Shown here piece by piece: positions 43,478-50,168 of a stretch of 64,000 nt of DNA; positions within the stretch are counted from its first letter, which is position 1, and every line of letters begins with the position of its first letter. Location: contig NZ_JBHULT010000005.1 of the NCBI RefSeq assembly GCF_042684505.1, positions 496,001 through 560,000 of the forward strand, in the 5' to 3' direction. The notes beneath the pieces are model-generated. The model saw only the letters and a list, made by a program, of their open reading frames with translations. It was not told where the DNA came from and searched no databases. Source of the stretch: Salinimicrobium flavum. Lineage in GTDB: Bacteria > Bacteroidota > Bacteroidia > Flavobacteriales > Flavobacteriaceae. A program made the translations under genes and the position numbers.

Positions 43478-44872
43478 ATGAATAGTAATACCATAACCTC
43501 AGATCAATTAATTTCTTCCGCAGATCAACCTGCCTTTAACCAAAAAAAGAATCCCAGAAACCTTAAAGGAATAATGGTCCGTGCCAGTAGTCTGGCACTG
43601 CTAATGGGTGCTGCTTACCTGGTTTATGCCTTACAGGGGGATTTCAGCCGGTATAATCTCGCCGGGTTGGATTCTACCTGGGGGATAGTTTTTTTAGCGA
43701 TCACGGGATCATTGCTCCTGTTTAGAGCCGGGTTCTTTTTCTATAACCTGTACCTGTATTTTCGCTACAAGCCGATTACCTCTGTAACCAATGAAAATCT
43801 GCCAACCTGTACCGTAATAGTGCCTGCCTATAATGAAGGGAAGCAGGTTTGGGCTACCTTGATGAGCCTGGCAAAAAGTGATTACCCCGCTCATAAATTG
43901 CAGTTACTTGCCATTGATGACGGGAGTAAGGACGATACCTGGGAATGGATGCAAAAGGCTAAACAAGACCTGGGAGATCGTGTGAGCATTTACCAGCAAC
44001 CCGAGAACAAAGGAAAGCGCCACGCTCTCTACCGCGGATTCAATCTGGGAACCGGGGAGGTTTTTGTAACCGTAGATAGTGATTCCGAAGTTTCTACAGA
44101 TACACTTCGCAACCTGGTGAGTCCTTTTGTGGTGAATGAAAAATGTGGAGCGGTAGCAGGGAACATTCGTGTGCTTAACAGCGGAGAAAAAGCTTTGTTG
44201 CCTAAGATGCTCGATGTGAGCTTTGTATTGAGTTTCGAATTTGTTCGTTCTGCGGAAAGTAGCCTGGAATCTGTACTGTGTACCCCGGGTGCTCTTGCTG
44301 CCTACAGAAGGGAAGCTGTCTTTGCCTGCCTCCCTGATTGGATCAACCAGACATTTATGGGGAAACCATCAGATATTGGGGAAGACCGTGCCATGACCAA
44401 TATGATCCTTAAGCAGGGGTACCACGTTCTTTTTCAGAGAAACGCTTTCGCCTATACCAACGTACCCGAAAAATACACCGGACTCTATAAAATGTTCATC
44501 AGGTGGGGGAGAAGTAATGTTCGGGAGAATATTGCCATGGCGAAATATGTCTTCACAGATTTTAGGGAAGGTTCCAAGATTGGATCACGTGTTCTGTTCA
44601 TGAACCAGGTTTTGAAGCTGGTGATGAGTTATCCTACTATTCTGCTCATGATCTTCTTTATCTCCATGGATCCTCTTTTATTTATAAGTTCAACCCTTTT
44701 AAGCATTTTGATATGGTCCAGTTTCCCGGTACTGTTCTATGCGAAGAAATACAAATTATCTGAATCTTTTTGGGCATATTCATACAGTATTCTCTACACC
44801 TTCGGGTTGTTCTGGATCACTCCTTATGCGATTGCCACGGCAAGTAAAAGGGGATGGCTTACCAGAGGATAG
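43478..44872 (+). CDS. Processive family 2 glycosyltransferase (polysaccharide synthase-like)
   Basis: Inverting GT2 of the hyaluronan/chitin/poly-N-acetylglucosamine synthase type, 464 aa, an inner-membrane enzyme that polymerises and may extrude a polysaccharide. Two N-terminal hydrophobic segments (about 30-52 and 66-88), catalytic core with IDDGSKDDT (146-154), DSDSE (200-204), TPGALAAYRR (269-278), GEDR (301-304) and RWGRS (342-346, the QxxRW-like motif), then three or four C-terminal helices. All processive-GT signature residues are present. Preceded by the structured leader (43191-43443) and followed by a terminator, so monocistronic. The polymer sugar is unknown. Confidence 0.9.
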   Translation: MNSNTITSDQLISSADQPAFNQKKNPRNLKGIMVRASSLALLMGAAYLVYALQGDFSRYNLAGLDSTWGIVFLAITGSLLLFRAGFFFYNLYLYFRYKPITSVTNENLPTCTVIVPAYNEGKQVWATLMSLAKSDYPAHKLQLLAIDDGSKDDTWEWMQKAKQDLGDRVSIYQQPENKGKRHALYRGFNLGTGEVFVTVDSDSEVSTDTLRNLVSPFVVNEKCGAVAGNIRVLNSGEKALLPKMLDVSFVLSFEFVRSAESSLESVLCTPGALAAYRREAVFACLPDWINQTFMGKPSDIGEDRAMTNMILKQGYHVLFQRNAFAYTNVPEKYTGLYKMFIRWGRSNVRENIAMAKYVFTDFREGSKIGSRVLFMNQVLKLVMSYPTILLMIFFISMDPLLFISSTLLSILIWSSFPVLFYAKKYKLSESFWAYSYSILYTFGLFWITPYAIATASKRGWLTRG

Positions 44873-44907
44873 ATCGCTACGCTTCCTAGAGACAAGAGCC
44901 AAGACTA

Positions 44908-44938
44908 AAAAAGGCGCTGAAATTTTCAGCGCCTTTTT
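44908..44938 (+). terminator. Intrinsic terminator of the GT2 gene
   Basis: A 13-bp stem AAAAAGGCGCTGA (44908-44920) and TCAGCGCCTTTTT (44926-44938), 5-nt loop. On the minus strand it also ends in a T tract, so it could once have terminated purA (see the direct repeat at 44961-44982). A related hairpin with core GCTGGAATTTTCAGC occurs at 48217-48239. Confidence 0.85.
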
Positions 44939-44959
44939 CTATATGGATTTTGTAAGGAT

Positions 44960-44985
44960 CTATCTTTCCATGGTCTGCAGCCAAT
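44960..44985 (-). pseudogene. purA 3'-end fragment / distal direct repeat
   Basis: Minus-strand codons ending TAG at 44962-44960 read D-W-L-Q-T-M-E-R, against the true purA end D-R-L-Q-T-I-E-R. Bases 44961-44982 match 48406-48427 at 21 of 22 positions (core ATGGTCTGCAGCC), in the same orientation, 3,445 bp apart. A chance match of this length is very unlikely. Together with the terminator at 44908-44938 it looks like the original end of purA. Confidence 0.65.
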
Positions 44986-45046
44986 CCCAAAACGGTATTT
45001 AGAAAAAGAAAATAATTTTTTGAAAAACTTCCAGATATAATTTAGA

Positions 45047-46048
45047 TTATGGAGTGGTTAGGTCGATATACTGCTCAAGCATTTCCTCTCCAAAACTTAT
45101 TGAAAAACCACCATTAGAAGTCTCACCGGTAATTTCGGGTGACATATCGATTACAGTCATCATGTTCCTCGTTACAGTTATAAAATCATCAAAAAACAAT
45201 GTGTAATGGTCTGGGGTACCAATACTAAGATGAACTTGTTCCTTATACTCTCCTAAAACCGCCCGATCTAGAGAATTAAGGTATTTCTCAAATGGATCAT
45301 AGTCAGGAAAACCTAAGGTTATATAGGGTATTTCAAGGCTGCCCTTTCCATCAGTCAAAGGAAAAATGTATTCTCGAAGGTCATGATGTTTTCCATTAAT
45401 TGATAAATAAATACTATCAAGAAGTGGATCTGTAGAATCTATATTTAAGGTGAGACCAAATACCAGTCTTTTCAGTTCAATGGAAAGATTTTCCTCATCT
45501 TCAAATATTTCAAACTTTTCAATCACTCCATGATACCTATCTATTTCCACTAATGTTCCTCCATCCCCATTTTTTAGGTTAATGTGAGGGGAAGAAATCG
45601 TTTCTAAAGTTATTCCCGAAGAATAGTAAACTTCATTCAAAACAGGAGTGCCATTATCGGTAACTCGAAATGGCTCACCCCATCTACCTCCAAAATTATT
45701 TAACGTATCCTTACCATCTCGGAGGTAGGTCATTTTCATCATATACACCTGGCCTGTTCTAAAATTGACCTGGATGTCAGAAATCTTATCACCCACGACA
45801 TACGCATAGGGTTTTTTAGTTTCAACTTCAAAAAATTGCATTCCAAATAGATCTTTCTCACTATCATTCTGTTTCTGTTGAAGCTTTTGAGCAACAATCT
45901 CACCTGCAATACTAAATTTTGCAGTACTATAACTTTCCTCTTCTTTAGTTTCTTCGGAATTCTTTTGTCCCCCTTCCTCTTCAGAGCATGAAAAGAGAAG
46001 TAGGATCAAAAGTATTGGCAGTCTGAAAATTATCCGCATCAATGTCAT
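45047..46048 (-). CDS. Lipoprotein paralogue 3 of a tandem trio
   Basis: A 333-aa lipoprotein of unknown function. The N-terminal signal peptide ends in LLFSC (lipid-modified Cys near residue 21), followed by an acidic linker (SEEEGGQKNSEETKEEES). Shared motifs with its two neighbours: DLFGMQFFEVETKKPYAYVVGD (about residues 65-86), NEVYYSSG (about 135) and the LKRLVFGL segment (about 200); it is the last of the three on the transcript. Beta-rich, no transmembrane segment other than the signal, no catalytic motif. Could be a surface adhesin or fimbrillin-like component; ATG at 46048 or 46039. Confidence 0.75.
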   Translation of the reverse strand: MTLMRIIFRLPILLILLLFSCSEEEGGQKNSEETKEEESYSTAKFSIAGEIVAQKLQQKQNDSEKDLFGMQFFEVETKKPYAYVVGDKISDIQVNFRTGQVYMMKMTYLRDGKDTLNNFGGRWGEPFRVTDNGTPVLNEVYYSSGITLETISSPHINLKNGDGGTLVEIDRYHGVIEKFEIFEDEENLSIELKRLVFGLTLNIDSTDPLLDSIYLSINGKHHDLREYIFPLTDGKGSLEIPYITLGFPDYDPFEKYLNSLDRAVLGEYKEQVHLSIGTPDHYTLFFDDFITVTRNMMTVIDMSPEITGETSNGGFSISFGEEMLEQYIDLTTP

Positions 46049-46074
46049 AATTTTATTATTAAGAATCGAAAATG

Positions 46075-47061
46075 TTATTTTAGAGAAACCTCAATTTCCT
46101 CTAATTCTCCTTCTTCCAACGTCAGAGTTACATTACTTTCAGAATTATCTGTTGCTTGTTGTTGTTGGAAATTCATTGTCACCATAACATTTCTATTGAT
46201 ATCCACGGCACCATCATAGAAGCGAATATAGTTTTCCGCAGTACCTAAACTTATGTGAACGGGTTCATTATAATTCTCTACAGTTCCATAATCAAGATGA
46301 GGTTCATTACTAAAATAGTGGCCCGGGAACCCAAGACTCAGAAAGGGGATATATAAATTTCCTCTACCCTCAGTAAGGGGTACAAAATATTCCTGTTGAT
46401 GCTGGGTTCGGTAGTTGATGGAAAACCGGATTTGATCAACATCCGTTTCTTTCAATTCGACATTCAGATTTACACCGAATACCATCCTTTTTAAAGGGAT
46501 TAACACTTCTGTAGAATCTAGTACCGAGGAAATATCAACAATTCCATGATAGCGGTCAATTTCCACATATCTTCCAACAGAGAGTGAATCATGTATGGAA
46601 TGAATATATGCAGAGGAAATTTCCGTCAATTCTGTAGCTGAGGAGTAGTATACTTTATTTAGTTGTGTGTTTGAACCATAGGTAGTAAAAGGAGCTCCCC
46701 ATTTATTTTCTTCTGGTGTTTTATATATGATCTCCTTTCCATTTTTTAGATAAGTCATTTTCAGCTTATAATCGAGATCTTTTATAAAGTCCACTTTAAT
46801 TAGTGATATATCATTTCCCACTACATAAGCGTAGGGCTTGCTACTTGCATTATAAATCTGAAGTGCAAAAAGATCTAAGGGTTCTGTTTCCGACGCCTTT
46901 AGGGGGTGTTCAGAAAACTTAAAATCCCCTCCGGTTTTGAACTCTACACTTACAAGTTCCTTCTTGTTCTGTTGAAATATTTCATCTCGCACATCAGTAG
47001 AACATGATATATTAATCAATGCTAATATGATTGAAGAGATGAATGGTATTTTTTTATTCAT
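46075..47061 (-). CDS. Lipoprotein paralogue 2 of a tandem trio
   Basis: A 328-aa lipoprotein from ATG 47061 (MNKKIPFISSIILALINISC); the longer reading from 47148 lacks signal-peptide logic. The lipobox Cys follows LINIS. It shares with its neighbours DLFALQIYNASSKPYAYVVGND (about residues 60-81), NKVYYSSATELTEIS (about 125-139), VEIDRYHG and LKRMVFGVNL. The upstream lipoprotein ends 34 bp before its start. Likely exposed on the outer membrane. A fimbrillin-like or carbohydrate-binding role is possible but unsupported by motifs. Confidence 0.75.
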   Translation of the reverse strand: MNKKIPFISSIILALINISCSTDVRDEIFQQNKKELVSVEFKTGGDFKFSEHPLKASETEPLDLFALQIYNASSKPYAYVVGNDISLIKVDFIKDLDYKLKMTYLKNGKEIIYKTPEENKWGAPFTTYGSNTQLNKVYYSSATELTEISSAYIHSIHDSLSVGRYVEIDRYHGIVDISSVLDSTEVLIPLKRMVFGVNLNVELKETDVDQIRFSINYRTQHQQEYFVPLTEGRGNLYIPFLSLGFPGHYFSNEPHLDYGTVENYNEPVHISLGTAENYIRFYDGAVDINRNVMVTMNFQQQQATDNSESNVTLTLEEGELEEIEVSLK

Positions 47062-47095
47062 AGTACGAAATGATAAATTGCTCACTATTATTCTG

Positions 47096-48034
47096 TTAAC
47101 TGCCAAAGCCTCCACCAACGGTTTCTTCCTCCTCCAGGACATGATCAATGACCATCATTTTGTTTCGCTGCACGGGAATAAGTCCATCATAGAATCGTGT
47201 ATGATTATCAAAGGTTCCAATACTTATAGAAATATTTTCCTTATAATCTTCATTCAAGGCAAGGTCAAGTGCTATCACGCAACTCTCACATTCAGGAACT
47301 GCGATTGTTAAGTAAGGAATCTCAAGGGTTCCTAATCCCTCTACGACGGGAATGGAATATTCCCTCCCTGCGTCATGAGTATTAACTGAGAAACGAAGTG
47401 AGTCAATACTTGGGTCATTGATATTTTTCAAATCAAATTTTAACTTTAATCCGAAAATCATACGTTTTAATGCAATAGGAATTACTTGCAAATCATCTAT
47501 AGCCGTAAATTCCTGGGCACCGTAATATCGATCTACTGCAGCATAAGTGTCTGAATCAAGATTTCGGGTTTGAATGCTTGTATGGGAAATCCAACTCAAT
47601 TCATTGGCGGAAGTATAATAAACCTTATTTAAAATAGTACCTGACCTTCCCCAACTTTGTAAGGGAACTCCCCATTCCCCCTCATCACTCCAATAATAGA
47701 GTAAATCTTTTGCATCCTTTATATAAGTTACTTTCACTTTATAATCCTCACTTTTTTTTAAGTCGACTAATACTTCGGAGGCATCGTCCCCTATAAGAAA
47801 AGCATATGGTTTGTTAGAACTGTCGTAAAACTGAATGCCAAAAAGGTCATTTTTCTGGGTTTCTTCAGTCTTTAAAGGGGTTTGTGAAACTAAAAAGTCT
47901 TTCTTTAGGTCCAAACCTATTGATATAAACTCTTGTTCATCATTTTGAGTCTCTAGCTCCAATTGTTCTTCTGACGTACATGAGAACATTAGAAGAGTTA
48001 GAAACAAAATTGTAAAGTTCTGTATTTTAATCAT
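47096..48034 (-). CDS. Lipoprotein paralogue 1 of a tandem trio
   Basis: A 312-aa lipoprotein with signal peptide MIKIQNFTILFLTLLMFSC (Cys19). Core motifs match the other two: DLFGIQFYDSSNKPYAFLIGDD (about residues 67-88), NKVYYTSANELSWIS (about 135-149), AAVDRYYG and LKRMIFGLKLKF. First gene on the transcript; the ATG at 48034 follows a 370-bp spacer towards purA. Probably a beta-sandwich surface protein. The trio arose by tandem duplication, since order, spacing and motif layout are alike. Confidence 0.75.
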   Translation of the reverse strand: MIKIQNFTILFLTLLMFSCTSEEQLELETQNDEQEFISIGLDLKKDFLVSQTPLKTEETQKNDLFGIQFYDSSNKPYAFLIGDDASEVLVDLKKSEDYKVKVTYIKDAKDLLYYWSDEGEWGVPLQSWGRSGTILNKVYYTSANELSWISHTSIQTRNLDSDTYAAVDRYYGAQEFTAIDDLQVIPIALKRMIFGLKLKFDLKNINDPSIDSLRFSVNTHDAGREYSIPVVEGLGTLEIPYLTIAVPECESCVIALDLALNEDYKENISISIGTFDNHTRFYDGLIPVQRNKMMVIDHVLEEEETVGGGFGS

Positions 48035-48404
48035 GAATATGTGCGTTTTAAACTTAAAGAGATTTTATACTTTTTGTATACACGGGTTTTTTTAAATTGA
48101 GATAAGGTAATAAGACATTCGGAATACAAGATATGTTAAATTCTGTTAATATATAATCTAAAACTTACAATATTAAAAGCCCTTATTTTATACTTGGATA
48201 TATTGTGGATTCAAAAGAGTGCTGGAATTTTCAGCGCTCAGTATCTGGAAATTTAGAAGTAAGCTTGTACCCTAAAAATATTTGAATTTTTTTGTAGTAC
48301 AAATATCAAAAAAAAGCAAGACCTCACAGGTTTCCGAAACCTGTGAGGTCTTTATCATTTTGAAAAGGATTGAACCAAGTCCTGGTTCTGGTCTCCTGAC
48401 TCTT
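48035..48404. other. Intergenic region between lipoprotein trio and purA
   Basis: 370 bp with no supported gene. It holds a GAGTGCTG/CAGCGCTC hairpin (48217-48239) related to the GT2 terminator and the 16-bp palindrome at 48318-48352 that terminates purA. No exact TAnnTTTG was found for the lipoprotein trio; a TGTATACA palindrome lies near 48076. Confidence 0.5.
48308..48352 (-). terminator. purA terminator: 16-bp perfect palindrome
   Basis: Arms 48318-48333 and 48337-48352 pair without mismatch (core GACCTCACAGGTTT), with a 3-nt loop; on the minus strand it runs into a T-rich tail down to 48308. It lies about 52 bp past the purA stop. The GACCTCACAGG palindrome is a form I associate with dispersed Bacteroidetes elements (from memory). 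Confidence 0.65.
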
Positions 48405-49676
48405 TTATCTTTCGATGGTCTGCAGCCTGTCAGGTCCTACAGAAACCACTTTAATCGGGATCTCCAGTTCGTCTTCAATGAATTTGATGTACTCGCTCAA
48501 CTGTGACGGGAACTCAGCTTCTGAAGTTATTTTTGTAAGGTCTTCTTTCCAACCTTTGAAATGCGTGTAGATTGGTGTCACATTCTCTGCCTCGATGTTG
48601 TAGGGCAGGTGAGTGATCTCTTCTCCTCGGTAATTGTAGGCGGTACAAACCTTCAGGGTTTCGAACCCGCTCAATACATCCCCCTTCATCATGATCAACT
48701 GCGTCACCCCGCTCACCTGTACGGCGTACTTAAGCGCTACAAGGTCCAGCCAGCCGCACCTTCTTGGCCTTCCGGTAGTGGCACCAAATTCCCGGCCAAT
48801 GCGTCCCATTCTTTCCCCATCCTCATCAAAAAGTTCGGTAGGGAAGGGGCCGCTTCCAACTCTGGTAGTATAAGCTTTAAAAATTCCGTACACTTCCCCA
48901 ATTTTATTAGGTGCTACCCCAAGCCCGGTGCAGGCACCTGCGGCAGTGGTATTAGAAGAGGTGACAAAGGGATAGGTTCCGAAGTCAATATCCAGCAATG
49001 ATCCCTGGGCACCTTCCGCAAGGATGGTTTGTCCTTTTTTCTGGGCCTGGAATATATATTCTTCACTGTCAATGAACTTCAAAGATTTAAGCACTTCAAT
49101 GGCTTCAAAGAATTCCCTTTCCAGTTCTGCCAGGTCATACTGCACATCTACATCATAGAATCGTATCATGGACTCGTGCTTGTTGGCAAGGCTGCGGTAT
49201 TTTTCTTTCCAGTCGCTCAATTCCAGGTCTCCAACTCTTATTCCGTTACGGCCGGTTTTGTCCATATATGTAGGCCCGATCCCTTTCAGGGTGGATCCTA
49301 TCTTGGCTTTTCCTTTTGAAGCTTCGCTTGCAGCATCCAGCAGCCGGTGCGTAGGTAGAATGAGGTGGGCTTTTCTGGAAATAAGAAGTTTTTCTGAATA
49401 ATCAACATCAGACTTCGTCAGGTTATCCAGTTCCCTTTTAAAGATCACCGGGTCAATCACGACTCCGTTTCCAACCACGTTCTGTGCATGGTCATGAAAA
49501 ATTCCCGAAGGAATGGTGTGGAGTACGTGTTTTCTACCATCAAATTCCAATGTGTGACCGGCATTTGGCCCTCCCTGGAAACGGGCGATGATGTTGTATT
49601 TTGAGGTTAGTACATCTACAATTTTGCCTTTTCCTTCATCTCCCCATTGCAATCCAAGTAGTAAGTCTACTGCCAT
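48405..49676 (-). CDS. purA: Adenylosuccinate synthetase
   Basis: GTP-dependent condensation of IMP with aspartate, the first committed step to AMP. 423 aa, a normal length. Motifs: GLQWGDEGKGK (7-17, P-loop-like GDEGKGK), VTSSNTTAAGACTG (near 230), TTRVGSGPFPTE (near 267), ATTGRPRRCGW (near 297) and KGDVLSGFE (near 330). The enzyme is inhibited by ppGpp in known species, and here the gene follows spoT and fur in one run (12 bp after fur). The last 22 bp are duplicated 3.4 kb downstream. Confidence 0.96.
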   Translation of the reverse strand: MAVDLLLGLQWGDEGKGKIVDVLTSKYNIIARFQGGPNAGHTLEFDGRKHVLHTIPSGIFHDHAQNVVGNGVVIDPVIFKRELDNLTKSDVDYSEKLLISRKAHLILPTHRLLDAASEASKGKAKIGSTLKGIGPTYMDKTGRNGIRVGDLELSDWKEKYRSLANKHESMIRFYDVDVQYDLAELEREFFEAIEVLKSLKFIDSEEYIFQAQKKGQTILAEGAQGSLLDIDFGTYPFVTSSNTTAAGACTGLGVAPNKIGEVYGIFKAYTTRVGSGPFPTELFDEDGERMGRIGREFGATTGRPRRCGWLDLVALKYAVQVSGVTQLIMMKGDVLSGFETLKVCTAYNYRGEEITHLPYNIEAENVTPIYTHFKGWKEDLTKITSEAEFPSQLSEYIKFIEDELEIPIKVVSVGPDRLQTIER

Positions 49677-49688
49677 AAAATTTAAGAA

Positions 49689-50144
49689 TTATTCGGTTGT
49701 TTTTTTGTTTCCGTAAAAGTATAAGGAATGATTTTTAATCTCAATGTCAAAGACCTCCTCGATCGTCTGTTTGATGGACTGGATGCGGGGGTCGCAGAAT
49801 TCGATCACCTCGCCGGTATCGGTAAGGATCACATGGTCATGGTTGCGGTCAAAATAGGATTTCTCATACTGTGCCTGGTTGTTCCCAAACTGGTGTTTGC
49901 GTACCAGACCACATTCCAGTAAAAGTTCGATCGTGTTGTAAAGGGTAGCCCGGCTTACTCGGTATTTCTTGTTCTTCATCTTGATATACAATGACTCGAT
50001 ATCAAAATGTTCTTCACTGTTGTAGATCTCCTGAAGAATAGCAAAGCGTTCAGGGGTTTTCCTGTGGCCCCTGTCTTCCAGGTATTTGGTAAAGACATTC
50101 TTTACCACAGCCTGATCGTTCTTGTTGACTACTTTTTTGCTCAT
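49689..50144 (-). CDS. Fur/PerR-family transcriptional regulator
   Basis: Metal-responsive winged-helix repressor, 151 aa. Recognition region HRKTPERFAILQEIY (25-39) and RVSRATLYNTIELLLECGLV (about 65-84) are typical. The dimerisation half includes FDRNHDHVILTDTGEVIEFCDPRI (about 103-126), where the regulatory His-Asp-His is present but the structural CxxC pairs seen in most Fur proteins are absent (only single Cys at 86 and 121). It may therefore bind metal in a reduced site. Ferric uptake, zinc or peroxide type cannot be decided. It lies 24 bp after spoT and 12 bp before purA. Confidence 0.9.
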   Translation of the reverse strand: MSKKVVNKNDQAVVKNVFTKYLEDRGHRKTPERFAILQEIYNSEEHFDIESLYIKMKNKKYRVSRATLYNTIELLLECGLVRKHQFGNNQAQYEKSYFDRNHDHVILTDTGEVIEFCDPRIQSIKQTIEEVFDIEIKNHSLYFYGNKKTTE

Positions 50145-50168
50145 GATGTTGGGTGCAAAGGTATAAGA

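Larger units (their letters stand above)
44983..48405. mobile_element. 3.4-kb cassette between purA-end direct repeats (no integrase seen)
   Basis: Bounded by the 22-bp direct repeats at 44961-44982 and 48406-48427, of which the second is the intact purA 3' end. The inside holds only three paralogous lipoprotein genes (45047-48034), a hairpin and a purA terminator. The inside DNA looks AT-richer than purA. Insertion at a gene's 3' end with regeneration of that end is typical of site-specific integration, but no recombinase is present; segmental duplication is the alternative. Confidence 0.45.
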
